Shown piece after piece: positions 34,606-43,447 of a stretch of 64,000 nt of DNA (the stretch's first letter is position 1; each line of letters starts with the position of its first letter). The stretch comes from CAYXSX01 sp964467925 (lineage in GTDB: Bacteria; Pseudomonadota; Alphaproteobacteria; Micavibrionales; Micavibrionaceae), in assembly GCA_964467925.1 (NCBI GenBank), contig CAYXSX010000004.1, positions 86,472 to 150,471 on the forward strand, written 5' to 3'. Position numbers and translations under genes: made by a program. The notes beneath the pieces were generated by a model, which saw only the letters and a program-made list of their open reading frames with translations, did no database searches and had not been told where the DNA came from.

Positions 34606-34611
34606 ATTATA
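34606..34611 (-). promoter_or_regulatory. Candidate -10 element of dapE
   Basis: Perfect TATAAT on the minus strand, with only 8 nt to the dapE ATG (34597). This predicts an almost leaderless transcript. The -35 region is a weak TTGCCC. Confidence 0.45.
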
Positions 34612-34645
34612 GGGAAAGAGGGGCAAGGGCAAGAAGATGATGGTG

Positions 34646-35884
34646 TTAGATATGAGGAGGATTCCTCTCGGGAAGCTTTTCTTGAGTGGCTTGAGCGTTA
34701 GCAAGAATGGTTTCTTCGCTGAATATCTCGGGAAAATGTTCTTTGTACGGCTCTAATACCGGGTAGACAGCTTCTTGTAGATACGCCTTCGCACGGGCTC
34801 GTTTGGCAAGATCGGGATCATGCTCGCTGACATGACGCATACGATCTAACGTTTCATGAAAAGAGCTAAAAGCACGTGGAACTTTAAAGCTCAGAGCATT
34901 AGCTAAATACCTATCGAAGCCTAAAACGTCTATTGCTTGTCCCTCTTTGTATTTATCTGGATCGTCTGGATAGGCCAGATCTACATATTCCAAAAAGCCA
35001 AAATTTAAGTATAACACTGCGCCCATAAGATCATCGAATTTTCCTATCACTTTTGCAAATTTAGGCCATTTCCTTATAGCTATATCGGTCTTGCCTTGCC
35101 GCGCTCCGAACATATCCTCGCGTTCGTTGCAATATTTTTTACGCCGTGCGACCGTGAACTTTGCCGCACCTATCATGCTGGACAGATTCTGAATTCCGTC
35201 TCCTAACTTTAAACACCAGACAACTGGAGAGGCAAAGACAGAAAACAGCATGTTTTTCACATAGGCGCGCGTATTTTCAAAAAGATCCTTTTTGACAATC
35301 CTCCCGTCCGGATGTTTTTGCGGATCTCCCTTCTCGTCAAGAATGGCCGTTTTCTTACTCATAAGACTTACGTTGTTAACAACAATCACAGTTTTGGCCG
35401 TTTCCAACTCTCTAAATTCTTGCCGAACATCTTTTATTTTTTCTTGTTGCTGCTTACTAAAAACCTCTGCATCGATTCCGGTATCCTCTATCGTATCGTG
35501 ATGTAAATGCGTCCTGATCAAAACTTCCAGTCCTCCGTATTCTTCAAGAAGACTTAAATCCAGTTCGCCACTTTCTATTAAGGAAAGAACCATAAGAATG
35601 GGTGTAAGCTGGTGATACCAAGGAACGGTTCCATCCTCGCGCGATTTTCCTTCGGTTTGCTTGAGAATATCTTGAAAATCGCTAAGCGCCATAAAAAAGC
35701 CGCAATCCTCCAGAAAATGCCAAAATTTTTCGCGAATATCTCTTTGTGCAGCAAGTGTATTTATAGAAGCGCCTGTCTTATATTGTGCCAAGCTTGCCAA
35801 AAGGCTTTTGATATTCTTTTTAATAAGCCTTTCACGGTTTGCAGCCCACCCGAACATTCTGCCTATTTGTCTTATCCGCTTCAT
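34646..35884 (-). CDS. SpoT-like HD domain protein
   Basis: A 412-residue protein, probably a stand-alone HD phosphohydrolase. The HD signature is His129-Asp130 in HLHHDTIEDTG, close to HDVIEDT of RelA/SpoT. A matching upstream His (His91 in WYHQLTPIL) and a downstream KLGDGIQNL (Asp229; compare KLADRLHN) complete the metal site. No ppGpp synthetase or TGS domain follows. It may hydrolyse ppGpp or a related nucleotide. This is inference. It has AT-richer codon use and a different style from the flanking dap genes. Confidence 0.68.
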   Translation of the reverse strand: MKRIRQIGRMFGWAANRERLIKKNIKSLLASLAQYKTGASINTLAAQRDIREKFWHFLEDCGFFMALSDFQDILKQTEGKSREDGTVPWYHQLTPILMVLSLIESGELDLSLLEEYGGLEVLIRTHLHHDTIEDTGIDAEVFSKQQQEKIKDVRQEFRELETAKTVIVVNNVSLMSKKTAILDEKGDPQKHPDGRIVKKDLFENTRAYVKNMLFSVFASPVVWCLKLGDGIQNLSSMIGAAKFTVARRKKYCNEREDMFGARQGKTDIAIRKWPKFAKVIGKFDDLMGAVLYLNFGFLEYVDLAYPDDPDKYKEGQAIDVLGFDRYLANALSFKVPRAFSSFHETLDRMRHVSEHDPDLAKRARAKAYLQEAVYPVLEPYKEHFPEIFSEETILANAQATQEKLPERNPPHI

Positions 35885-36020
35885 TTAAGACCCTAAACCC
35901 TCTTAATTCCCACGAACCGGTAAATACAAACAAACGCTTCGATTCGTCAAATTTACGGTGGTTATAAGCGAATCTTAGAAATTCCGCAAACAAATTATGA
36001 AAAAACACACAATAATTATG

Positions 36021-36881
36021 TTAATCTCTTAAAAGCTCGTTCACACTGGTTTTGGAGCGGGTTTTCTCATCCACGCGCTTTACGATGACGGCGCAGGCCA
36101 AATTGGGGCCGGGAGTGCCGTCAGGCAGCGGTTTGCCGGGCAATGTGCCGGGCACGACCACTGAATACGATGGTACGCGCCCGCGGTGAATTTCTCCGGT
36201 TTCGCGGTCGATAATCTTGGTGGAGGCACCGATAAAGACGCCCATGGAAATCACCGCGCCTTTTTCTACGATGACGCCCTCGGCAATCTCTGATCTTGCG
36301 CCGATGAAACAATCATCCTCGATAATCACGGGTTCGGCCTGCAGAGGTTCCAAAACGCCGCCAAGCCCCACACCGCCGGAGATGTGACAATTCTTGCCCA
36401 CTTGCGCGCAGGAACCCACGGTCGACCATGTATCGATCATCGTGCCCTGATCCACATAGGCGCCGACATTGACGAAACAGGGCATCAGAACCGCGCCCTT
36501 GGCGATAAAGGCGCTATGGCGCACGGTGCAGTTCGGCACGGCGCGGAAACCGGCGGCGGCGAAATCTTCCTCGCTCCAGCCGACAAATTTGCTGTCCACC
36601 TTGTCGTACCAGTGCGATTCGCCGGGGGAACCGGAAATCTGCTTCATGGGGTTGAGGCGAAAAGACAAAAGGACAGCCTTTTTCAGCCATTGGTTAACGG
36701 TCCACCCGTTATTAGAGGGTTCGGCAACGCGGCGCACGCCGCTATCAAGCAGGTTAAGCGCCTCATACACCGCCTCGCGCATCTCGCCCTTGGTCGTCGG
36801 ATCGATTGAGGCGCGCTCTTCCCAAGCCTGATTTACAATGGACTCGAGATCGTTCGGGTTTACGGCGGCGCGGGCATTCAT
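36021..36881 (-). CDS. dapD: Tetrahydrodipicolinate N-succinyltransferase
   Basis: A 286-residue enzyme of the succinylase lysine/DAP pathway. The N-terminal helical domain (LDSGVRRVAEPSNNGWTVNQWLKKAVLLSF) is followed by left-handed beta-helix hexapeptides (MPCFVNVGAYVDQGTMIDTWSTVG...). AGGAG lies upstream. With dapE it completes two adjacent pathway steps apart from the aminotransferase. Confidence 0.96.
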   Translation of the reverse strand: MNARAAVNPNDLESIVNQAWEERASIDPTTKGEMREAVYEALNLLDSGVRRVAEPSNNGWTVNQWLKKAVLLSFRLNPMKQISGSPGESHWYDKVDSKFVGWSEEDFAAAGFRAVPNCTVRHSAFIAKGAVLMPCFVNVGAYVDQGTMIDTWSTVGSCAQVGKNCHISGGVGLGGVLEPLQAEPVIIEDDCFIGARSEIAEGVIVEKGAVISMGVFIGASTKIIDRETGEIHRGRVPSYSVVVPGTLPGKPLPDGTPGPNLACAVIVKRVDEKTRSKTSVNELLRD

Positions 36882-36990
36882 GGGCTACAACTCCTGATAT
36901 GTGTTTTTAAATCCGCCAAAACTCACCATAAAATGCGGTTTTGCGCAAGTCTTTTGCGTTTGAGCCGAAAAAGCATAGAATGCCGGAACG

Positions 36991-37947
36991 ATGATTATGC
37001 CCCCTTTTGAAATCGACTGGCAAAGCGATGCCAGCCCCCGCTGGCTGCAGCTTTTTTCGCAAATAAGGCGCGCGCCGATTCTGCAGTCCCCGACTTACGG
37101 CCGCACCATGGCGGCGTTTCAGGGTTTAAAGCCGCGCCGGGGCATTCTGCGGTTCAATGGCGCGGAAGCCGGGATCGTCCAGATTATGGAGACGGGTTTG
37201 CTGCGCAATCTGATCCACGGGGTGATTCTCGACCTTGGCCCGTTATGGTGCGAAGGGTTCGGCAGCGCATTTCACCAGAAACAATTCTGGGATGCGCTAC
37301 ATCGCGAATTTCCACCGCGATTGGGACGCAAGCGGCGCGTTATTCCCAACCTCCTCGATACACCCATGAGCACGGAAATGCTGCTAAGCTCCGGCCTGCG
37401 CCGCCGGCAACCCGGCGGATACCAGACGATATGGCTTGATCTGGAGCCCGAGATTGAGGAGCTTCGCACCGCCCTTAAAAGCAGCTGGCGCGGCAAAGTT
37501 TCAAAGGCGGAGCGCAGCAATTTAAAAATAGAATGGGACGAAAAACCGGACCGCCTTCCCGAATTCATCCATTCTTACATGGCCGATAAAGAAGGGCGGG
37601 GCTATCACGGGGTATCTCCGGCACTGCTTGATATGCTTGCGAGGAACTTTGCCGCCGAAGGGGACCTGCTAATCGGGCGCGCTTTACTGGATAATGAGGT
37701 CGCGGCTTCTATATTAATTCTATGTCACGGGCGCAGCGCCACCTATCAGGTCGGCTGGACTACCGATAAAGGGCGACAGGAGAACGCGCATCATCTATTA
37801 TTGTGGAATGCGCTAACCCGCCTGAAAGAGCGGGGCGTGCGCGATTTCGACCTCGGAGGAGTAAACGATGACACGGCGCAAGGCGTTAAAACATTCAAGG
37901 AAGGTCTGGGCGGGGAACTCGTCCATCTTGCCGGCATTTATCATTAG
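36991..37947 (+). CDS. FemAB/GNAT-like peptidyltransferase
   Basis: A 318-residue protein with a paired GNAT fold like FemA/B/X and related peptidoglycan or lipid-linked aminoacyltransferases. Landmarks are SSWRGKVSKAERSNLKIEW, YMADKEGRGYHGVSP, and LLLWNALTRLKERGVRDFDLGG near the C-terminus. The substrate is unknown. The downstream gene starts 80 bp inside its end, so the two are coupled. Confidence 0.8.
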   Translation: MIMPPFEIDWQSDASPRWLQLFSQIRRAPILQSPTYGRTMAAFQGLKPRRGILRFNGAEAGIVQIMETGLLRNLIHGVILDLGPLWCEGFGSAFHQKQFWDALHREFPPRLGRKRRVIPNLLDTPMSTEMLLSSGLRRRQPGGYQTIWLDLEPEIEELRTALKSSWRGKVSKAERSNLKIEWDEKPDRLPEFIHSYMADKEGRGYHGVSPALLDMLARNFAAEGDLLIGRALLDNEVAASILILCHGRSATYQVGWTTDKGRQENAHHLLLWNALTRLKERGVRDFDLGGVNDDTAQGVKTFKEGLGGELVHLAGIYH

Positions 37948-38782
37948 CGCCTTTTTACTGCTGGCCGCTTTTCCCGCTTTGGCCGAAATCCGACACCAGC
38001 GCATGGTCTACGAAGTTTATGCGGGCGGCATTCACGCCGTACAGGCCGAGCTGAATATCGATTACAGTGGCAACGACCGTTACGAGGTAAATCTCGCGGC
38101 AAAAACACGCGGCTTTCTCGCAAAGCTCGCGCCATGGCACGGCACGTTTGAAAGCAAAGGCTGGATCAATAACGACGGCGGCCTGCAGCCCGAGCTTCAC
38201 AAATCCACCGCCACATGGCGTGATGAACCGGAGGTCAAGGAATACAATTATTCCCGCTCCGGCAACTTCGAATCTCTGGTCATTACCGAACATGACAAGG
38301 CGCCGGAAAAACCCGAACTTGAAGACGCATTAACCCAAGGCACGATCGACGCCCTGACCGCCACGCTTCTGGTCATGGAAAAGGCGGGAGAGGGCCATAA
38401 ATGCGAGGGAACTTCGGAAGTATTCGACGGCAAACGCCGCTTCGAAATGATCTTCGTGCCCCAGAAACAGGAACTTTTGCATCCCACGCGCTATAACGTT
38501 TACGAGGGCAATACCCAGCTTTGCACGGTCGAGGTCAAACCGCTCGCCGGAAAATGGTACGACAAGCCCCGCGGCTGGCTCTCCATTCAGGAACAGGGGC
38601 GCGAACGCGGCACCATGCCCACAATATGGATGGGGAAAATCGCCGAAGACGGCCTCGCCGTTCCGGTAAAAATCCTCGTCAAAACCGCTTACGGCGCGCT
38701 TTTTGCCCATCTAGCTGAATATGAAAGCGAGGAAAAACTCTTCATCGCCGAAAACCGTGCGAATGGTGAGACAGGCGAATAA
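37868..38782 (+). CDS. DUF3108 secreted protein
   Basis: A 304-residue protein with a signal sequence (about residues 20-40, cleavage after ALA) and a DUF3108 beta-rich domain (YEVYAGGIHAVQAELNIDYSG..., KYNVYEGNTQLCTVEVKP-like). Proteins of this family are periplasmic with unknown role. GGAGGAGTAAACG just before the ATG makes the start at 37868 firm even though it lies inside the upstream frame. Confidence 0.85.
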   Translation: MTRRKALKHSRKVWAGNSSILPAFIISAFLLLAAFPALAEIRHQRMVYEVYAGGIHAVQAELNIDYSGNDRYEVNLAAKTRGFLAKLAPWHGTFESKGWINNDGGLQPELHKSTATWRDEPEVKEYNYSRSGNFESLVITEHDKAPEKPELEDALTQGTIDALTATLLVMEKAGEGHKCEGTSEVFDGKRRFEMIFVPQKQELLHPTRYNVYEGNTQLCTVEVKPLAGKWYDKPRGWLSIQEQGRERGTMPTIWMGKIAEDGLAVPVKILVKTAYGALFAHLAEYESEEKLFIAENRANGETGE

Positions 38783-38795
38783 TACCTCTCCCTCT

Positions 38796-38875
38796 GTCAT
38801 CCCGGGCTTGTCCCGGGATCCATTTATCTGCATGGCGCGATTTGAGGAATGGATTCCGGCATTCGCCGGAATGAC
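38796..38875. repeat. Dispersed palindromic repeat, family A
   Basis: An 80-bp copy between the DUF3108 gene and glmU, beginning GTCATCCCGGGCTTGTCCCG and ending CGCCGGAATGAC. Near-identical to the 32368 copy. Confidence 0.85.
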
Positions 38876-38938
38876 GAATAAATTGATAACCAAAGACAAT
38901 TCTCGACATTGCCGGAAGGCCGCGCTATAACGCGCCTT

Positions 38939-40294
38939 ATGAGTAAGAAACCGCTCGCTATCGTTATTCTGGCCGCCGGCAAGGGCACGCGCATGAAATC
39001 GCCCTTGCCCAAGGTCATGCATACCCTGGCGGGCAAGCCGATGATTTCCATCCTGATCGACGAGGTTTCCAAACTAAAGCCCGCGAAAATTATCGTCGTC
39101 ACCGCGCCCGATATGAAAGAACTGCGCGAGCTGGTCAAACCTCATGAAAGCGTCATTCAAAAAGAACAGAACGGCACAGGCGACGCACTCAAGGCCGCGC
39201 TTCCGGCGCTGAAAGGTTTCACGGGAAACGTTCTTGTTTTGATGGGAGACGAGCCATTCACATCACTCGATCTTTTGAAAAGCATGGCCGCGCACAACGG
39301 TGCGAGCGCTATGGCGATCGTACCGCCCGACCCCACAGGGCTGGGCCGCATGGTGACCGATGGCGATACGCTGGTCGATATCGTCGAGGAAAAGGATTGC
39401 ACGCCCGAACAGCGGGAGATTTTCGTCTGCAACGCGGGCAATTACTGTTTCCCGGCGGAGAAGCTATCGCGCTGGCTGGCGAAACTTTCCAACCGCAACG
39501 CGCAAGGGGAATATTACCTGACCGATCTTCCCAAAATCGCGGCCGATGACGGCGTGGCGACAAAAGTTTTTGCCGTGTCCATCGATTACACATGGGGCGT
39601 GAACGACCGGGCGCAGCTTGCCGAGCATGAACATATTTTCCAGTCACGCCTGCGTGAAAAATTCCTCAAAGACGGCGTAAGCATGCAAGACCCGGCCACC
39701 GTTTACTTTCACCACGACACGAAAATCGGCGCAAATGTGCATATCGAGCCCAATGTATGGTTCGGCAAGGGCGTGGTAATAGGCGATAACGTCCATATCA
39801 AGGCCTTTAGCCATATCGAGGGCGCGAGCGTGGGCAAGAACACGAGCGTGGGGCCCATGGCGCGCCTGCGCCCCGGCGCGAAAATCGGCAACGACGTGCG
39901 TATCGGCAATTTCGTGGAAATCAAAAACTCCACCATCGGCGACCGCAGCAAGGTCAGCCATCTGGGCTATGTCGGCGATTGCATCATGGGTGATGAAACC
40001 AATTTCGGCTGCGGCGCAATCACGGTGAATTATGACGGATTTGAAAAATACCAGACCGTCATCGGCAAGGGCGCGATGGTCGGCTCTAACGTCAACCTGA
40101 TCGCCCCGGTTCAGATCGATGACGGCGCATTTATCGCCGCCGGATCGACGATCACCGAGAACGTTCCCGCCGATGCCCTGTCTGTCGGGCGCTCCCGCAA
40201 CGAAATCCGCGAGGGCTGGGCGGCCAAGTTCCGCAAGATCAAGGCGCAAAAAAAACGTGCCGCCGCCAACGCCGCAACCAAGAAGGCCTCTTGA
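38939..40294 (+). CDS. glmU: GlmU bifunctional UDP-GlcNAc enzyme
   Basis: A 451-residue bifunctional enzyme that acetylates glucosamine-1-P and makes UDP-GlcNAc. The N-terminal pyrophosphorylase domain has LAAGKGTRMKSPLPK. The C-terminal half is a left-handed beta helix with the acetyltransferase motif GYVGDCIMGDETNFGCG. The Ala/Lys-rich tail is short. The start at 38939 is chosen because MSKKPLAIVILAAGKG is the family start. glmS follows 94 bp later, so the two enzymes of the same pathway are adjacent. Confidence 0.96.
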   Translation: MSKKPLAIVILAAGKGTRMKSPLPKVMHTLAGKPMISILIDEVSKLKPAKIIVVTAPDMKELRELVKPHESVIQKEQNGTGDALKAALPALKGFTGNVLVLMGDEPFTSLDLLKSMAAHNGASAMAIVPPDPTGLGRMVTDGDTLVDIVEEKDCTPEQREIFVCNAGNYCFPAEKLSRWLAKLSNRNAQGEYYLTDLPKIAADDGVATKVFAVSIDYTWGVNDRAQLAEHEHIFQSRLREKFLKDGVSMQDPATVYFHHDTKIGANVHIEPNVWFGKGVVIGDNVHIKAFSHIEGASVGKNTSVGPMARLRPGAKIGNDVRIGNFVEIKNSTIGDRSKVSHLGYVGDCIMGDETNFGCGAITVNYDGFEKYQTVIGKGAMVGSNVNLIAPVQIDDGAFIAAGSTITENVPADALSVGRSRNEIREGWAAKFRKIKAQKKRAAANAATKKAS

Positions 40295-40388
40295 AACAAT
40301 CCGTAAAACTTCGTGATTTGTGCCTTAGCGCGCTGGACGCTAGGTTATAACATAACAATTTTTAGCTTGATGTCAGGAACAGGGAAAT

Positions 40389-42218
40389 ATGTGCGGCATT
40401 ATCGGTATTTTAGGAGAAAAAGAGGCGGCCCCGCTTTTGCTGGAGGGTCTGAAACGTCTTGAGTATCGCGGATACGATTCCGCCGGAATCGCCACGCTGC
40501 ATGACGGCGTGATCGAGCGCCGCCGCGCCGAAGGCAAGCTGGTTAATCTTGAGAAAAAACTGCAGGCCGGCATGCTCAAGGGCAAGGCCGGGATCGGCCA
40601 TACACGCTGGGCCACCCATGGCGGGCCGACGGAAGATAACGCCCACCCGCACGCCACCGATAAAGTCGCCGTGGTGCATAACGGCATCATCGAAAACTAC
40701 GCCGCGCTGAAGGAAGAGTTACAGCAGCATCAATGCCGCTTCGAAACCGACACCGATACCGAAGTCATCGCCCATCTTGTGACGCATTATCTCAAGCAGG
40801 GCCTTGCGCCCGGAGACGCCGCCAACGCCGCGTTTGACAGGCTGGAGGGCGCATTCGCCGTCGTGATGATTTTCACCGGCGAGGATAATCTGATGGTCGC
40901 CACCCGCCGCGGCACGCCGCTGGCGCTTGGTTACGGCGAGGGGGAAATGTTTGTTGCCAGCGATTCTTACGCGCTTGCCCCGCTCACCAAAAAAATCAGC
41001 TTTTTGGAAGACGGCGACCGCGTGCGCGTCACCCGTCAGGGCGCACAGATTTACGTGAACGACAACGAGCCGGTTGAACGGTCGGTGCGCATCACCGCGC
41101 AAAGCGGCGCGACAACCGGTAAGGGCGCGTACGAGCATTTCATGCTCAAGGAAATTTACGAGCAGCCTGCCGTGATCGGCGATACACTAAATTCTTACGT
41201 TCACCCCTCCACGGGGAAAATCTCCCTGCCCGATCATGTGGTCGAGGCACTGGCCACCGCGCCGCGCATTACGCTGGTTGCCTGCGGCACCGCGTTTTAC
41301 GCCTGTATGGTGGCGAAATACTGGTTCGAACAGATCGCCCGCACGCCGTGCGAAATTGATGTCGCTTCAGAATTCCGTTACCGCGAGGCACCGATGCCCG
41401 AGGGCGGTGTGGCTATTTTCGTTTCTCAAAGCGGCGAGACGCTCGATACGCTCGAAGCTCTGCGCTACACCAAATCCCAAGGCCAAACGGTGCTCTCTAT
41501 CGTCAACACGATCGAAAGCACGATCGAGCGGGAGTCCGATCTTGTGCTGCATACGCTGGCCGGGCCGGAAATCGGCGTAGCCTCGACCAAGGCGTTTACG
41601 ACCCAAATCACCACGCTGGCCTGTATGGCGCTGGCGACCGCGCGCGCAAAAAACCGCCTGAGCGCGGAAGAGGAACATGAGATGGCCGAGGCCCTTCGCC
41701 ATGTTCCGGCCGCAGCCAATGACATTTTGCAATGTGACGGCACAGTGCAAAAAATCGCCAAGGAAGTCGCCCATGCCTGTGACGTGCTTTATCTGGGACG
41801 GGGCAGCCTTTACCCCATCGCGCTTGAGGGTGCGCTCAAGCTCAAGGAAATTTCTTATATCCATGCCGAAGGCTACGCCGCCGGAGAAATGAAACACGGG
41901 CCCATCGCCCTGATCGACGACAGCGTGCCCGTGGTTTGCATCGCCCCCGGCAACGACCCGTTGTTCGAAAAGAACGTCTCCAACATTCAGGAAACCGTCG
42001 CGCGCGGCGGGAAGGTCTTTCTCATCAGCGATGCGGCAGGCGCGGAAAAACTTAAAAACACCGCGACATGGAGCGTGGCCCTCGATCAGGTTCACCCCTT
42101 CGTTGCACCGATTTTATACGCGATTCCCGTCCAGCTTCTGGCCTATCACGTTGCTGTCACCAAGGGCACCGACGTTGACCAGCCGCGTAATCTCGCGAAA
42201 TCCGTGACGGTGGAATAA
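40389..42218 (+). CDS. glmS: Glucosamine-6-phosphate synthase
   Basis: A 609-residue amidotransferase that turns fructose-6-P and glutamine into glucosamine-6-P. The N-terminal nucleophile Cys2 (MCGIIGILG), the glutaminase RGYDSAGIA block, two SIS domains (SQSGETLDTLEAL and VLYLGRGSLYPIALEGALKLKEISYI) and the C-terminal AKSVTVE are all present. No ribozyme-like leader was recognised in the 94-bp gap before it. Confidence 0.98.
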   Translation: MCGIIGILGEKEAAPLLLEGLKRLEYRGYDSAGIATLHDGVIERRRAEGKLVNLEKKLQAGMLKGKAGIGHTRWATHGGPTEDNAHPHATDKVAVVHNGIIENYAALKEELQQHQCRFETDTDTEVIAHLVTHYLKQGLAPGDAANAAFDRLEGAFAVVMIFTGEDNLMVATRRGTPLALGYGEGEMFVASDSYALAPLTKKISFLEDGDRVRVTRQGAQIYVNDNEPVERSVRITAQSGATTGKGAYEHFMLKEIYEQPAVIGDTLNSYVHPSTGKISLPDHVVEALATAPRITLVACGTAFYACMVAKYWFEQIARTPCEIDVASEFRYREAPMPEGGVAIFVSQSGETLDTLEALRYTKSQGQTVLSIVNTIESTIERESDLVLHTLAGPEIGVASTKAFTTQITTLACMALATARAKNRLSAEEEHEMAEALRHVPAAANDILQCDGTVQKIAKEVAHACDVLYLGRGSLYPIALEGALKLKEISYIHAEGYAAGEMKHGPIALIDDSVPVVCIAPGNDPLFEKNVSNIQETVARGGKVFLISDAAGAEKLKNTATWSVALDQVHPFVAPILYAIPVQLLAYHVAVTKGTDVDQPRNLAKSVTVE

Positions 42219-42272
42219 CCGTACCTAACTCCTAAATTGACCGCGATCCGCTGAAGGCTTTAAACTCCCACC

Positions 42273-43400
42273 ATGGATTATATGAATATCGCGGCGAGCC
42301 ATTATCAAAATGGCGAATATAAACAGGCACTCGAGTTTTTCGAAAAAGCCGCGCCTGCTCACGGCTTTAATGCGTGGTATAACGCCGGGGTATGCCACGA
42401 ACATCAACGGGATTACGAGCGCGCGTTGACTTCCTATCACAAGGCGCTGGATTTACAACCCGGTCACCCTTCAACTCTAAACAATATCGGCTTCGCTCTG
42501 CATGAATTGGGGCGGGGAAGAGAAGCATTGGACTATGTAGGAAAAGCTTATGCCCTTTCCCCTGAGAATCGTCATATAGGCCCCAACGCTCTGTCCGTAT
42601 GGTGCAATAACGCGCCCATGGAAGAATGGCCTGTACTATGCCAAAAAATTCTCGGTAATAACAACGCCCTTCCGGAGCATAAATATCTTGCTTCGATTTA
42701 CACGGCCTGCGCTTTATGGGCCCTGAAGCAAGAGCGTTTCCCAATTGAGTTTCCCGCTCCTTCGCAAGGCTATAACTGGATAAAAAACATAGGAGTTTAT
42801 CAGACCCATTTACAAAGACTGGCCGAGCAAAAAGACGAAAGCATCTATCACGATTCCAAACCCGTTTTCATGATCGGTGACAGCCATGTGCTTTCTTACG
42901 CCGGACTGGAGTTTAACGGCAGGAAGATTACCCCTCAGCTGGTTTTCGGAGCCAAAGCATTTCATATCGCCTCCAAAGCGCCCAACCGTTATCTGACAGC
43001 CTTCAAAACCCAGACAGACCGCCTTGAAGAGGACTCCACCCTGCTTTGCTGTTTCGGGGAAATCGACTGCCGGATAGATGAGGGAATGCTTGCCTATCAG
43101 CATAAAACCTCGCTGAATTTAAAAAATATCGTGGAAGAGCAAGTTGCACGCTATATTCAGGCCGTAAAAAATATTGCCCCTAAAACAGATGTTACCTTCG
43201 TAAATATTCCCGCCCCTCATCCGCGTCTGGGCGATAGACGTGAAGTTATAAGACTATTTAACGAGCAGCTTTCACGCCAAGCCGATATTATCGATGTATA
43301 TAAGGCAAGTTTGGGCCGCGATGGTTACGCGTGCGAAGGAAGCCACATAGACGACGTTCATTTAAAACCTGCCGTGTTCAAAAGGGCTCTTCTGGCATAG
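42273..43400 (+). CDS. TPR-SGNH hydrolase fusion protein
   Basis: A 375-residue protein. Residues 1-90 form two to three TPR helices (MNIAASHYQNGEYKQALEFF, AWYNAGVCHEHQRDYERAL, TLNNIGFALHELGRGREALD). Residues 195-375 look like an SGNH/GDSL hydrolase: Ser204 in MIGDSHVLSY (block I), FGEIDCR at 261-267 in place of GxND, and Asp360-x-x-His363 in DDVHL (block V). Such enzymes remove or move acyl groups on glycans. The substrate and even activity are inferred. There is no signal peptide. Confidence 0.75.
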   Translation: MDYMNIAASHYQNGEYKQALEFFEKAAPAHGFNAWYNAGVCHEHQRDYERALTSYHKALDLQPGHPSTLNNIGFALHELGRGREALDYVGKAYALSPENRHIGPNALSVWCNNAPMEEWPVLCQKILGNNNALPEHKYLASIYTACALWALKQERFPIEFPAPSQGYNWIKNIGVYQTHLQRLAEQKDESIYHDSKPVFMIGDSHVLSYAGLEFNGRKITPQLVFGAKAFHIASKAPNRYLTAFKTQTDRLEEDSTLLCCFGEIDCRIDEGMLAYQHKTSLNLKNIVEEQVARYIQAVKNIAPKTDVTFVNIPAPHPRLGDRREVIRLFNEQLSRQADIIDVYKASLGRDGYACEGSHIDDVHLKPAVFKRALLA

Positions 43401-43447
43401 ATATTGCTTCTTTCCCCCTTAAGCAGGGTGCGTAAAAGGAGCGATCA

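Noticed and set aside
39644..40249. 201-codon antisense frame in glmU
   Set aside because: It mirrors the hexapeptide repeats of glmU, giving Ala/Asp-rich periodic protein.
40295..40388. glmS-type ribozyme before glmS
   Set aside because: The 94-bp gap is too short for the ribozyme and shows none of its core elements.
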